Numbered from the stretch's first letter, positions 39,497 to 48,738 are shown. The stretch: 64,000 nucleotides of DNA from Plantactinospora sp040120695 (GCF_040120695.1 NZ_JBEEAC010000006.1:124001-188000), one strand, 5' to 3'. Made by a program: numbers and translations. The notes: generated from the sequence alone by a model not told the origin.

Positions 39497-40117
39497 GTGA
39501 CCGTCCAGCCCATCCGTCTCTTCGGGGACCCGGTGCTGCGCACCCCGGCCGAGCCGGTCGTCGACTTCGACGCCGAGCTGCGCAAGCTGGTTGCCGACCT
39601 GACCGACACGATGCGCGAGCAGAACGGCGCCGGTCTCGCCGCGCCGCAGCTCGGCGTGGGCCTGCGGGTGTTCGCCTTCGACGTCGACGACGTGCTCGGG
39701 CACCTGGTCAACCCGGTACTGGAGTTCCCCGACGCCGACGAGCAGGACGGTCCCGAGGGCTGCCTCTCGATCCCGGGGCTCTACTTCGACACCAAGCGCC
39801 GGCTCAACGTGATCGCCAAGGGCTTCAACGAGTACGGCGACCCGGTGCAGATCGTCGGCACCGGCCTGATGTCCCGGTGCGTGCAGCACGAGACCGACCA
39901 CCTCGACGGGGTGCTCTTCCTCGACCGCCTCGACGCCGAGGCGCGCAAGGAGGCGATGAAGGCGATCCGGCAGGCGGACTGGTACGACCAGGACGCCCCG
40001 CCGGTGGTCAAGATCAGCCCACACGACCCGCCGGCCAACCGGCGCCAGGGACTCGCCGCCAAGCTGGGTCTGGGCGGCTCGGACCGCTCCGCCAGCCCGT
40101 TCGGTCTGGGCCGGTGA
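39497..40117 (+). CDS. def: peptide deformylase
   Basis: Iron or zinc hydrolase that removes the N-formyl group from nascent proteins. 206 residues from GTG 39497, which follows GAAGGAG by 9 nt. The three signatures are GAGLAAPQLGV (about 42-52), EGCLSIPG with the metal Cys (about 86-93) and QHETDHLDG with HExxH (about 131-139). A C-terminal extension of about 40 residues is typical for actinobacteria. A -10-like TAGACT is at 39448-39453. fmt follows 7 nt downstream, the usual pairing of the formylation cycle. Confidence 0.97.
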   Translation: MTVQPIRLFGDPVLRTPAEPVVDFDAELRKLVADLTDTMREQNGAGLAAPQLGVGLRVFAFDVDDVLGHLVNPVLEFPDADEQDGPEGCLSIPGLYFDTKRRLNVIAKGFNEYGDPVQIVGTGLMSRCVQHETDHLDGVLFLDRLDAEARKEAMKAIRQADWYDQDAPPVVKISPHDPPANRRQGLAAKLGLGGSDRSASPFGLGR

Positions 40118-40124
40118 CGGCCCG

Positions 40125-41051
40125 GTGCGCCTGATCTTCGCCGGTACGCCGGACGTCGCACTGCCCAGCCTGGACGCCATCGCCGCGTCCGGGCACGAAC
40201 TGCTGGCCGTGGTGACCCGGCCGGACGCCCCGGCCGGCCGGGGCCGGGGGCTGACCCGGTCACCCGTGGGTGCCTGGGCCGACGAGCGGGGCATCGAGGT
40301 GCTGACCCCGGCCCGGCCCCGGGAGCCGGAGTTCCTCGACCGGCTGCGCCAGCTCGCCCCGGAGTGCGTACCGGTGGTCGCCTACGGCGCCCTGGTGCCG
40401 CCGGAGGCGCTGGAGATCCCCGTACACGGCTGGGTCAACCTGCACTTCTCGCTGCTGCCCGCCTGGCGGGGTGCCGCGCCCGTGCAGCACGCGGTGCTGC
40501 ACGGCGACCAGGTCACCGGCGCCAGTGTCTTCCAGCTCGAGGCCGGGCTGGACACCGGGCCGGTCTTCGGCACCGTGACCGAGGAGATTCGGCCGTCCGA
40601 CACCTCCGGCGACCTGCTGGGACGCCTCGCCGGCAGCGGCGCGGGACTGCTGGTCGCGGTGCTCGACGCGATCGGGCAGGGCACCGCCCGGGCGGTGCCG
40701 CAACCCGCTGACGGGGTCTCACTGGCGCCGAAGCTGACCGTCGCCGACGGCGAGGTCCGCTGGTCGGAGCCGTCCTTCGCGGTGGACCGCCGGATCCGGG
40801 CCGCCACCCCGGCGCCCGGCGCCTGGACCCGGTTCCGCGGCGACCGGGTCAAGCTCGGCCCGGTGCGGCCGGTCGGCGACGCCGCCGAGCTCAAGCCCGG
40901 CGAGCTGCTGGTCGAGCGCGGCCGGGTCCTCGCCGGTACCGCCACCACCCCGGTCGAGTTGGGCGAGGTGCGGGCGGCCGGCAAACGCGCCATGCCGGCC
41001 CCGGACTGGGCCCGGGGCGTCCGGGTCGCCGGTGGGGAGCAGTTCGGGTGA
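40125..41051 (+). CDS. fmt: methionyl-tRNA formyltransferase
   Basis: Formylates initiator Met-tRNA using 10-formyltetrahydrofolate. 308 residues. The catalytic domain (about 1-190) has GTPDVALPSL and LHFSLLPAWRGAAPVQHA (about 106-123) with the family Asn/His positions around the folate site, although the motif reads NLHFS here as usual. The C-terminal OB-like tRNA-binding domain covers about 205-300. GTG start. The stop overlaps the rsmB GTG (GTGA at 41048-41051). Confidence 0.96.
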   Translation: MRLIFAGTPDVALPSLDAIAASGHELLAVVTRPDAPAGRGRGLTRSPVGAWADERGIEVLTPARPREPEFLDRLRQLAPECVPVVAYGALVPPEALEIPVHGWVNLHFSLLPAWRGAAPVQHAVLHGDQVTGASVFQLEAGLDTGPVFGTVTEEIRPSDTSGDLLGRLAGSGAGLLVAVLDAIGQGTARAVPQPADGVSLAPKLTVADGEVRWSEPSFAVDRRIRAATPAPGAWTRFRGDRVKLGPVRPVGDAAELKPGELLVERGRVLAGTATTPVELGEVRAAGKRAMPAPDWARGVRVAGGEQFG

Positions 41052-42529
41052 GCGAACGTACCGGACGGGTCGGCGGCGCCGACCGGAGCCGTACCCGGGA
41101 CGGCGCCGACCGGGGTGGTCGGGGCGCGGGCCGACGGGACCGGGACGGGCGGTCGCCCCGGAGCGGGCGGCCAGCGGCCGACCTGCCCCGACAGGCGGCA
41201 TACGAGGCGATCGAGGCGGTGCACCGCGACGACGCGTACGCGAACCTGGTCCTCCCGGGCATCCTGCGCGACCGGCGGCTGCACGGCCGGGACGCCGCCT
41301 TCGCCACCGAGCTGACCTACGGCACGCTGCGGGTCCGGGGCACCCTGGACGCGGTCCTCACCGCCGCCGCCGGCCGGGACGTGGCGCGGATCGACCCGCA
41401 GCCCCGGGACGCGCTGCGGCTCGGCGCCTACCAGATCCTCTACACCCGGGTTCCGGCGCACGCCGCCGTTTCCGCAACGGTCGACCTGGTCCGCTCCCTC
41501 GCCCCGGGCGCGGCCGGCTTCGCCAATGCCGTGCTCCGGGAGGTCGCCGGCAAGGACCTCGACACCTGGCTGGCCGAGCTGGCCCCGCCGGCCGAGACCG
41601 ACCCGGTCGGCCACCTGGCCGTCAGCCACAGCCATCCGGAGTGGATCGTGCGGGCCTTCGCCGAAGCGCTCGGCGGCGACCTGGGGGAGACCGGCCGGCT
41701 GCTGATCGAGGACAACCAGCGGCCGCCGGTGCACCTCTGCGTCCGGCCGGGCCGGGCGGACGCGGTCGAGGTCGCCGACGAGGTGGGCGGGGCGCCGGGC
41801 GCCTTCTCGCCGTACGCGGTCTACCTGCCCGGAGGTGCGCCCGGCGAGCTGGCGGTGCTTGCCGACGGCCGGGCGCACGTCCAGGACGAGGGCTCCCAAC
41901 TGGTGGCCGCCGCGCTCACCGCCGCCGAGATCGACGGCACCGACGAGCGGTGGCTCGACCTCTGCGCCGGACCGGGTGGCAAGGCCGCTCTGCTCGGCGC
42001 GCTGGCCGCCCAGCGGGGTGCCCGGCTGACCGCGGTCGAGGTGGCCGAGCACCGGGCCCGGCTGGTGTCCCAGGCCGTACGCGGACTGCCGGTGACCGTG
42101 CTGAGCACCGACGGGCGTACCGTCGGGCGCGATCGGGACCTGCCGGAGGACTCCTTCGACCGGGTGCTCGTCGACGCGCCCTGCACCGGCCTCGGCTCGC
42201 TGCGCAGGCGTCCGGAGTCCCGCTGGCGCCGGCAGCCCTCCGACCTGCCGGCGCTGACCCGGTTGCAGCGGGAACTGCTCGGTGCCGCGCTCCGGGCGGT
42301 CCGTCCCGGCGGGGTGGTGGCGTACGTGACCTGCTCGCCACACGTGGTGGAGACGCACGTCTCGGTGACCGAGGCGGCACGCCGCTCCGGCGTACCTGTC
42401 GACTTCGTCGACGCCCGGCCACTGCTGCCGGCCGGCATGCCCGGCCTCGGCGACGGCCCCACCGTGCAGCTCTGGCCACACCGGCACGGCACCGACGCGA
42501 TGTTCCTGGCGGTGCTGCGCCGGGGCTGA
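41048..42529 (+). CDS. rsmB: 16S rRNA m5C methyltransferase (RsmB/Fmu family)
   Basis: Methylates C967 of 16S rRNA in the family model. 493 residues. An Arg/Gly-rich disordered N-terminus (1-45) precedes a NusB-like RNA-binding domain (about 50-180) and a Rossmann methyltransferase domain (about 215-490). SAM-binding LDLCAGPGGKAALLGALAA is near 305, DAPCTGLGSLRRRPE near 377 has the helper Cys, and the catalytic Cys lies in VTCSPH near 429. It is co-translated with fmt, the classic def-fmt-rsmB unit. Confidence 0.95.
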   Translation: MSERTGRVGGADRSRTRDGADRGGRGAGRRDRDGRSPRSGRPAADLPRQAAYEAIEAVHRDDAYANLVLPGILRDRRLHGRDAAFATELTYGTLRVRGTLDAVLTAAAGRDVARIDPQPRDALRLGAYQILYTRVPAHAAVSATVDLVRSLAPGAAGFANAVLREVAGKDLDTWLAELAPPAETDPVGHLAVSHSHPEWIVRAFAEALGGDLGETGRLLIEDNQRPPVHLCVRPGRADAVEVADEVGGAPGAFSPYAVYLPGGAPGELAVLADGRAHVQDEGSQLVAAALTAAEIDGTDERWLDLCAGPGGKAALLGALAAQRGARLTAVEVAEHRARLVSQAVRGLPVTVLSTDGRTVGRDRDLPEDSFDRVLVDAPCTGLGSLRRRPESRWRRQPSDLPALTRLQRELLGAALRAVRPGGVVAYVTCSPHVVETHVSVTEAARRSGVPVDFVDARPLLPAGMPGLGDGPTVQLWPHRHGTDAMFLAVLRRG

Positions 42530-42681
42530 GCGGCGGCGGGCCGGCGGCGACGCCGGCAGCACCGGCCGGGCCGGTCGGACCGGTCCGGACCGGTCGGGCC
42601 GATGGTCGGGATTGTCCGGGCCGTGGCCTGACTTCCGCGGAAGCGGGTCGATGGGGACACTCCGTTACATACAGTGCAGGT

Positions 42682-44805
42682 GTGGACGGGAAGACGCTGC
42701 CGGTCCGGGCCATCGGCACTCCGCTGGACAGGTTCGACGGCCCGGCGAAGGTCACCGGGACCGCCCGGTACGCCTTCGAGCACCCCGTCGACCACCCGGC
42801 CTATCTGTCTCCGGTGCAGGCCACCGTCGCGGTGGGGCGGATCACCGCCGTGCACACCGAGCTGGCCTGGGCCGAGCCGGGGGTGCTGGCGGTGCTGACC
42901 CACGAGAACGCGCCCCGGGTCGCCTCCTTCGACGACCCCGAACTGGTGGTCCTGCAGACGCCGGACGTGGCGTACCGGGGGCAGTTCGTCGCCGGGGTGG
43001 TGGCGGAGACCTCGGAGGCCGCCCGCCGGGCCGCCAACCTGGTCCGGGTGGACTACCAGGCCGGACCGCACGACGTCGAGCTGCGGGCCGACCATCCGGA
43101 CCGGTACGCCCCGGAGGTGGTCAACGGCGGGTTCCCCACCGACAGCGTGCGCGGCGACCCGGCGGCGGCGTTGGCCGACGCGGCGGTACGGCTGGACGCC
43201 ACCTACACCACGCCCTGGTACCAGCACGCCCAGCTCGAACCGCACTCGACGATCGCCCAGTGGGTCGACGAGCGGCTCACCCTGCACGTCGGTACCCAGG
43301 GGGCGCACCGGCTGCGGGAGTCACTGGCCACGCTCCTCGGGCTCGCCCCGGAGCGGCTCCGGGTGATCTCGCCGCACGTCGGTGGCGCGTTCGGCGGCAA
43401 GCTGCACACCCATCCGGACGTCGTACTCGCGGTGCTGGCCGCGCTCGCCCTGCCCGGTCGTCCGGTGAAGCTCGCGCTCACCCGGCAGCAGATGTTCTCC
43501 GAGGTCGGTTACCGCACCCCGTCGGTGCAGCGGGTCCGGCTCGGTGCCGGGCCGGACGGCCGGCTGGTCGCGGTGGACCACGAGGTGGTGCAGCAGACCG
43601 CGCGGCACAAGGAGTTCGCCGAGCAGACGGCGACGCCGACCCGGGTGATGTACGCGGCGCCGCACCGCAGCACCACGCACCGGATGGTCCGGCTCGACGT
43701 GCCGGTGCCGACGATCATGCGTGCCCCGGGCAAGACCCCGGGGATGTACGCGCTGGAGTCGGCGATGGACGAGATGGCGATCGCCTGCGGACGGGACCCG
43801 GTCGAGTTCCGGATCGCGAACGAGCCGGCGCTCGATCCGGAGCTGGACCGGCCGTTCTCCAGCCGCAACCTGGTGGCCTGCCTGCGCGAAGGCGCCCGCC
43901 GGTTCGGCTGGGCGGGCCGGGATCCGACTCCCGGCGGCCGGCGGGCGGCCGGCGGCTGGCTGGTCGGCACCGGGGTGGCCGCCTCGATGTACCCGGTGTA
44001 CCGGCTGCCCGGCTCCTCGGCGGCGATCCGGCTGGAGCCGGACGGCCTGTACCGGGTCTCGATCGGCGCCGCCGACCTCGGCACCGGCACCTGGACCTCG
44101 CTGGCCCAGATCGCGGCGGACGCGCTGGCCGTACCGCTCGACCGGGTCGTGCTGCGGATCGGCGACACGGACCTGCCGCCGGCGATGGCGGCCGGCGGCT
44201 CGTCCGGGATGACCTCGTGGGGCAGCGCGGTGGTGGAGGCCGCCCGCCGGCTTCGGGCCCGGGTCGCCGCAGAGGGCACCGACCCGCCGCCGCGCGGCAT
44301 CGAGGCCGCCGCCGACATGCCGGAGAACCCCGAGATGGCGCGCCTGTCGATGTACGCCTTCGGCGCCCAGTTCGTCGAGGCCCGGGTGCACGAGGTGACC
44401 GGGGAGGTCCGGGTGCCGCGAATGATCGGGGTCTTCGCCGCCGGGCAGATCATCAACCCGAAGACGGGGCGTTCCCAACTCCTCGGCGGGATGACGATGG
44501 GGCTGTCGATGGCGCTGCACGAGCGGTGCGTGGTCGATCCCCGGTTCGGGCACGTGGTCAACCACGACCTTGCCGAGTACCACATCGCGACCAACGCCGA
44601 CGTCGGCTGCGTGGAGGTGCACACGCTCGCCGAGGAGGACCCCTACGTCAACCCGATGGGCTCGAAGGGCATCGGTGAGCTGGGCATCGTCGGCACCGCC
44701 GCGGCGGTCGCCAACGCCGTGTACCACGCCACCGGAGTACGCGTCCGGGACCTGCCGATCACCCCGGACCGGTTCTTCCCCGGCGGTACCGCGATCCGAG
44801 GGTGA
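42682..44805 (+). CDS. xanthine dehydrogenase family molybdopterin-binding subunit (lone gene)
   Basis: 707-residue large subunit of a molybdenum hydroxylase. The aldehyde-oxidase a/b hammerhead domain (about 20-130) precedes the molybdopterin-binding domain (about 145-700). Conserved stretches include LEPHSTIAQW, VISPHVGGAFGGK, VGYRTPSVQRVRLGA, MRAPGKTPGMYALESAMDE, GSSGMTSWG, and the catalytic-Glu region KGIGELGIVGTAAA near the C-terminus. The 2Fe-2S and FAD subunits normally encoded beside it are not present within the window. TACAGT (42670-42675) stands 6 nt before the GTG, suggesting a leaderless transcript. The substrate is unknown. Confidence 0.88.
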   Translation: MDGKTLPVRAIGTPLDRFDGPAKVTGTARYAFEHPVDHPAYLSPVQATVAVGRITAVHTELAWAEPGVLAVLTHENAPRVASFDDPELVVLQTPDVAYRGQFVAGVVAETSEAARRAANLVRVDYQAGPHDVELRADHPDRYAPEVVNGGFPTDSVRGDPAAALADAAVRLDATYTTPWYQHAQLEPHSTIAQWVDERLTLHVGTQGAHRLRESLATLLGLAPERLRVISPHVGGAFGGKLHTHPDVVLAVLAALALPGRPVKLALTRQQMFSEVGYRTPSVQRVRLGAGPDGRLVAVDHEVVQQTARHKEFAEQTATPTRVMYAAPHRSTTHRMVRLDVPVPTIMRAPGKTPGMYALESAMDEMAIACGRDPVEFRIANEPALDPELDRPFSSRNLVACLREGARRFGWAGRDPTPGGRRAAGGWLVGTGVAASMYPVYRLPGSSAAIRLEPDGLYRVSIGAADLGTGTWTSLAQIAADALAVPLDRVVLRIGDTDLPPAMAAGGSSGMTSWGSAVVEAARRLRARVAAEGTDPPPRGIEAAADMPENPEMARLSMYAFGAQFVEARVHEVTGEVRVPRMIGVFAAGQIINPKTGRSQLLGGMTMGLSMALHERCVVDPRFGHVVNHDLAEYHIATNADVGCVEVHTLAEEDPYVNPMGSKGIGELGIVGTAAAVANAVYHATGVRVRDLPITPDRFFPGGTAIRG

Positions 44806-44843
44806 CGAGCGCGGGGGGTGGCCGACGTTCGTACACTGGCGCG

Positions 44844-45521
44844 GTGACCGTACCAGCGCCGATCGTCGCGCCCAGCATCCTCGCCGCAGACTTCGCCCGG
44901 CTCGCCGACGAGGTGCAGGCGGTGGAGTCCACGGCGGACTGGCTGCACGTCGATGTGATGGACAACCACTTCGTGCCGAACCTCACCATCGGGCTGCCGG
45001 TGGTGCAGAGCCTGCTGGCCGTGACCGCGCTGCCCTTCGACGTACACCTGATGATCTCCGACCCGCGCCGCTGGGCGCCGAGCTACGCGGACGCCGGGGC
45101 GTACAACGTGACGTTCCACGCCGAGGCCTGCGACAACCCGGTCTCGCTGGCCAAGGACCTCCGCTCGGCCGGGGCGAAGGCCGGGCTGGCGATCGACCGG
45201 GACACCCCGATCGAACCGTACCTTGACCTGCTGCCCAGCTTCGATACATTGCTGATCATGACAATCAAGGCCGGTTTCGGGGGGCAGCGGTTCATCCCCG
45301 AACTGCTCGACAAGGTCCGGACCGCCCGCCGGCACGTCGATGCCGGCCACCTCGAACTGCGGATCGAGGTCGACGGCGGCATCGCGGCCGACACCATCGA
45401 GCAGGCGGCGGCGGCCGGTGCGGACGCCTTCGTCGCCGGTACCGCCGTCTACGGCGCGGCGGACCCGGCCGCGGCCGTGACCGAGCTGCGGCGGCTCGCC
45501 GAGCGCGCCGTCGCCGCGTGA
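44844..45521 (+). CDS. rpe: ribulose-phosphate 3-epimerase
   Basis: Interconverts ribulose 5-phosphate and xylulose 5-phosphate. 225-residue TIM barrel. IVAPSILAADFARL opens the protein, WLHVDVMDNHFVPNLTIGLPVV carries two metal ligands (His, Asp), and LIMTIKAGFGGQRFIP and EVDGGIAADT complete the active site. GTG 44844 is preferred over GTG 44802 because TACACT at 44832-44837 lies 6 nt before it, the -10 spacing of a leaderless transcript, and because the family begins at this point. Ribulose 5-phosphate is also a riboflavin precursor, which fits the neighbouring rib genes. Confidence 0.95.
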   Translation: MTVPAPIVAPSILAADFARLADEVQAVESTADWLHVDVMDNHFVPNLTIGLPVVQSLLAVTALPFDVHLMISDPRRWAPSYADAGAYNVTFHAEACDNPVSLAKDLRSAGAKAGLAIDRDTPIEPYLDLLPSFDTLLIMTIKAGFGGQRFIPELLDKVRTARRHVDAGHLELRIEVDGGIAADTIEQAAAAGADAFVAGTAVYGAADPAAAVTELRRLAERAVAA

Positions 45522-46525
45522 GCGTCGACGGGGTCGCCGAGGAGCGGCCCGATCTGATCCTGGTGGTCGACGACGACGAGGACATCGTCCGGTTCGTCTC
45601 GTTCAACCTGCGGTTGCACGGCTTCGACGTGGTGCACGCCAGCGACGGCCAGGAGGCGCTCGAGGTGATCGAGCGGCGCCGGCCCGACCTGGCCGTGGTC
45701 GACCTGCGGATGCCCCGGATCGACGGGCTGGAGCTGACCCGCCGGCTGCGGGCCAACCCGATGACCTCGGCACTGCCGGTGATCATGCTCACCGCCAAGG
45801 GACTGACCGTGGACAAGGTGCACGGGCTCACCGCCGGTGCCGACGACTACCTGGTCAAACCCTTCGACACCGCCGAACTCGTCGCCCGGATCAGCTCCAC
45901 GCTGCGCCGCAACAAGGAGTTCCGCGAGGTCTCGCCGCTGACCGGGCTGCCCGGCAACACCCGGGTCCGCCGGGAGATCGGCGACCGGGTACGCAGCGGC
46001 GTCGACTACGCGGTCGGTTACATCGACATCGACCGGTTCAAGAGCGTCAACGACCGGTACGGCTTCGTCCGCGGTGACGAGTTCATCAGCGCCCTGGCCC
46101 GCAGCCTGCACCGGGCGGTGGTCTCGGTCGGGCTGCCGCCGGCCTTCCTCGGGCACATCGGCGGCGACGACTTCGTGATCGTCTGCGCGCCCGAGCAGGT
46201 CCGGCCGCTGACCGAGCGGGCCGTGGTCGACTTCGAGAAGACCGCCGACGAGCTCTACGACCCGGAGGACGCCAAGCGCGGCTACGTCGAGCTGAAGGAC
46301 CGGCGCGGCAACATCCAGCGGGCCCACCTGGTCACCCTCTCCATCGGGGTCTCGCTGTCGGTGCCCGAGCGCCGGTTCACCGACCCGCTGGAGGTGATCG
46401 CGGCGGCCTCCGAGATGAAGACGGTGGCCAAGAGCCAGCCGGGGTCGTACGTGGCGATGGACCGGCGGCGTACCCCGGGGACACCGGCGGCCGAGGCGGG
46501 GGAGCGGCGCCGCGGGGCGAAGTGA
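45518..46525 (+). CDS. response regulator with GGDEF-type diguanylate cyclase domain
   Basis: 335 residues. The receiver domain (about 13-130) has the acidic pocket VVDDDED, phospho-acceptor Asp62 in VVDLRMP, Thr92 in MLTAKG and Lys114 in VKPF. The GGDEF domain (about 140-320) has YIDIDRFKSVNDRYG (169-183) and a GGDDF signature at 215-219, with Asp in place of the usual Glu. No RxxD inhibitory site precedes it. It probably makes c-di-GMP when phosphorylated; the Glu-to-Asp change could lower activity. The start is in GTGA overlap with rpe. No sensor kinase lies nearby. BldD, encoded in this window, is a likely c-di-GMP target. Confidence 0.92.
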   Translation: MSVDGVAEERPDLILVVDDDEDIVRFVSFNLRLHGFDVVHASDGQEALEVIERRRPDLAVVDLRMPRIDGLELTRRLRANPMTSALPVIMLTAKGLTVDKVHGLTAGADDYLVKPFDTAELVARISSTLRRNKEFREVSPLTGLPGNTRVRREIGDRVRSGVDYAVGYIDIDRFKSVNDRYGFVRGDEFISALARSLHRAVVSVGLPPAFLGHIGGDDFVIVCAPEQVRPLTERAVVDFEKTADELYDPEDAKRGYVELKDRRGNIQRAHLVTLSIGVSLSVPERRFTDPLEVIAAASEMKTVAKSQPGSYVAMDRRRTPGTPAAEAGERRRGAK

Positions 46526-46612
46526 GCACGGTCACGTTGCTGTGAGGTCGGTCGCCCCCCTGCCCGACGACCCCGATTCCGTGCAAGACTCGATCCGTAC
46601 CCACCACGCGCT

Positions 46613-46772
46613 GGCGGGACTCGGTGTAATTCCGAACCGGCGGTGATCCGGGCGCAAGCCCGGTAAGCCCGCGACCCGGTCGGCCTCGGCCGCCCGGTGG
46701 ACCTGGTGAGAACCCAGGGCCGACGGTTGGGGGCGGCAGTGCCCGCGCCCAGACAGTCCGGATGGGAGACAG
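46613..46772 (+). promoter_or_regulatory. FMN riboswitch (RFN element)
   Basis: This leader, about 165 nt before ribD, contains the conserved RFN blocks in order: GTGTAATTCCGAACCGGCGG, GCCCGCGACCC, GGTGAGAACCCAGGGCCGAC, and AGACAGTCCGGATGGGAGA. It binds FMN and would lower expression of the rib operon when FMN is plentiful. Of the 412-nt gap between the response regulator and ribD, the first 87 nt presumably hold the promoter (no clear hexamers seen). The last 165 nt after the aptamer form the expression platform, where no classical U-tract terminator is visible. Confidence 0.95.
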
Positions 46773-46937
46773 CGCGCGGGACGGATGGCCCGCCGGGCCG
46801 GCCTCTGCGCCGCCCTGTGGTCCCCCGGGGTCGGCGCCTGCCGTCCCCACGCTCCGCCGCCGCACACCCGGCCATCGGCCGGCGCCCTCCCGCCCCGCCC
46901 GCGCGCCACGACGACGGGCGAAAGGAACGGGAGCGGC

Positions 46938-47999
46938 ATGGGGGGCGTCTCCGCCGACGAGGCGATGCGCCGGGCTATCGGGCTGGCAGCCCGTGGCCTG
47001 GGCACGACGAGTCCCAACCCCCTGGTCGGCTGCGTGTTGCTCGACCCGCACGGCGAGATCGTCGGTGAGGGCTTCCACGCGTACGCCGGTGGGCCGCACG
47101 CCGAGATCGTCGCGCTGGCCCAGGCCGGTGAGCGGGCCCGCGGCGGCACCGCGGTGGTGACCCTGGAACCCTGCGACCACACCGGGCGTACCGGGCCGTG
47201 CAGCGGGGCGCTGATCTCGGCCGGGATCCGCCGGGTGCTGGTCGGCGTGCCCGATCCGAACCCGGTCGCGGCCGGCGGGATCGAGCGGCTGCGGGCGGCC
47301 GGCGTCGAGGTCGAGGTCGGGCTACGGGCCGCCGAGGCGGAGGCCGGCAACCTCGCCTGGCTCACCGCGGTACGCCGGGGCCGGCCGTACCTGATCTGGA
47401 AGTACGCGGCGACCCTGGACGGGCGGATCGCGGCGGCGGACGGCACCAGCATGTGGATCACCTCCGAGGCGGCCCGGATCGACGTGCACGCGCTGCGCGG
47501 CACCGTCGACGCGGTGATCGTCGGGGTCGGCACCGTCCTCGCCGACGACCCGAGGCTGACCGCCCGGAACCTGCGCGACGGCACCCTCGCCATCCGGCAG
47601 CCGCTGCGGGTGGTGGTGGACAGCGCCGGTCGTACCCCGCTCGACGCCCGGGTCCGGGACGGCGCCGCACCCACCTGGGTGGCGACCGCCAGGGAGGTCG
47701 GCACCGGCCCGGACGGCCGGGTGGAGCTGACCCGGCTGCTCGCCGAGCTCTACCGGCGTGGCGTCCGGGCGGCGCTGCTGGAGGGCGGCCCGACGCTGGC
47801 CGGCGCCTTCCTCGCCGCCGGCCTGGTCGACAAGGTGGTCGGCTACCTGGCACCCAAGCTGCTCGGCGCCGGCCCGGCGGCCCTGGCCGACGCCGGTCCA
47901 CAGACGATCTCCGAGGTCATCGACCTGGAGTTCACCGACATCGCACCGGTCGGCCCCGATCTGCGGGTCACCGCGTTTCCCCGGAAGACGGAGGGCTGA
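46938..47999 (+). CDS. ribD: bifunctional diaminohydroxyphosphoribosylaminopyrimidine deaminase / reductase
   Basis: Second and third steps of riboflavin synthesis. 353 residues. The deaminase domain (about 1-145) has zinc motif PHAEIVAL and EPCDHTGRTGPC. The reductase domain (about 150-350, dihydrofolate-reductase fold) has KYAATLDGRIA, VGVGTVLADDPRLTAR and LLEGGPTLAGAFL. The ATG at 46938 follows CGGGAG by 6 nt. It is the first gene under the FMN riboswitch. Confidence 0.95.
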   Translation: MGGVSADEAMRRAIGLAARGLGTTSPNPLVGCVLLDPHGEIVGEGFHAYAGGPHAEIVALAQAGERARGGTAVVTLEPCDHTGRTGPCSGALISAGIRRVLVGVPDPNPVAAGGIERLRAAGVEVEVGLRAAEAEAGNLAWLTAVRRGRPYLIWKYAATLDGRIAAADGTSMWITSEAARIDVHALRGTVDAVIVGVGTVLADDPRLTARNLRDGTLAIRQPLRVVVDSAGRTPLDARVRDGAAPTWVATAREVGTGPDGRVELTRLLAELYRRGVRAALLEGGPTLAGAFLAAGLVDKVVGYLAPKLLGAGPAALADAGPQTISEVIDLEFTDIAPVGPDLRVTAFPRKTEG

Positions 48000-48001
48000 G
48001 G

Positions 48002-48658
48002 ATGTTCACCGGCATCGTGGAGGAGTTGGGCGAACTGGTCCGGCGGGACGAGACCGGCGGCGACTCCGCCCTGGTCGCGATCCGCGGCCCGGTGGTCACC
48101 TCGGACGCCCGGCACGGCGAGTCGATCTCGGTCAACGGGGTCTGCCTGACCGTGGTGGAGGTCGACGGCGACACGTTCACCGCCGACGTGATGGGCGAGA
48201 CGTTCCGGCGTACCTCGCTGGGTGTGCTGCGCCCGGGTGACCCGGTCAACCTGGAGCGGGCCGCCACCCTCGGCAGCCGGCTCGGCGGGCACCTGGTGCA
48301 GGGGCACGTCGACGGGGTGGCCGAGATCGTCGGGCGGGAGCCGGCCGAGCAGTGGGAGACGGTGACCTTCTCGCTCCCCGCCGACCTCGCCCGATATGTC
48401 GTGGAGAAGGGGTCGATCACCGTCGACGGGGTGTCGCTGACCGTCGCCGCGCTGACCGGGCAGACCTTCGCGGTCGGGCTGATCCCGACCACGCTGGCCG
48501 CCACCACGCTGGGCCGCAAGGGTGTCGGCGAGCCGGTCAACCTCGAGGTTGACGTCCTCGCCAAGTACGTCGAACGACTGCTGACGACCGGTGGGCGAGC
48601 GCCGGTCGACGGACTGGAGGCCGTGAAAGTGAGTGAGCGAAGCGGAGTGCCGGCATGA
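48002..48658 (+). CDS. ribE: riboflavin synthase (alpha chain)
   Basis: Dismutates two lumazines to riboflavin. 218 residues made of two homologous lumazine-binding barrels: the first starts at MFTGIVEELG, the second near residue 100 at GGHLVQGHVDG. SVNGVCLTV and SVDGVSLTV are the paired repeats. It follows ribD by 2 nt. The last nine residues (VSERSGVPA) and the stop lie in an 80-bp repeat that continues past the gene, so the original C-terminus has probably been replaced or extended by repeat sequence. Confidence 0.95.
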   Translation: MFTGIVEELGELVRRDETGGDSALVAIRGPVVTSDARHGESISVNGVCLTVVEVDGDTFTADVMGETFRRTSLGVLRPGDPVNLERAATLGSRLGGHLVQGHVDGVAEIVGREPAEQWETVTFSLPADLARYVVEKGSITVDGVSLTVAALTGQTFAVGLIPTTLAATTLGRKGVGEPVNLEVDVLAKYVERLLTTGGRAPVDGLEAVKVSERSGVPA

Positions 48659-48738
48659 GTGAGCGTAGCGAGCGAATCAGTCGGCTCAGTGCGGATGTGC
48701 CTCGTGACGGCACGGAGCGAAGCGGAGTGCCGGCATGA
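48655..48738 (+). other. relay mini-ORF 1 between ribE and ribBA
   Basis: A 27-codon ORF beginning MSERSERIS and ending RSGVPA. Its ATG overlaps the ribE stop (ATGA at 48655-48658) and its TGA overlaps the ATG of an identical second ORF (48735-48738). A GGAG box lies 7 nt before the ATG. Whether the peptide has a function beyond passing ribosomes on is unknown; translation is inferred from the overlaps. Confidence 0.45.

Noticed and set aside
42682..44805. Carbon monoxide dehydrogenase large subunit
   Set aside because: Same superfamily, but the CoxL active-site signature was not seen and coxS/coxM genes are absent. The general xanthine-dehydrogenase family name is safer.
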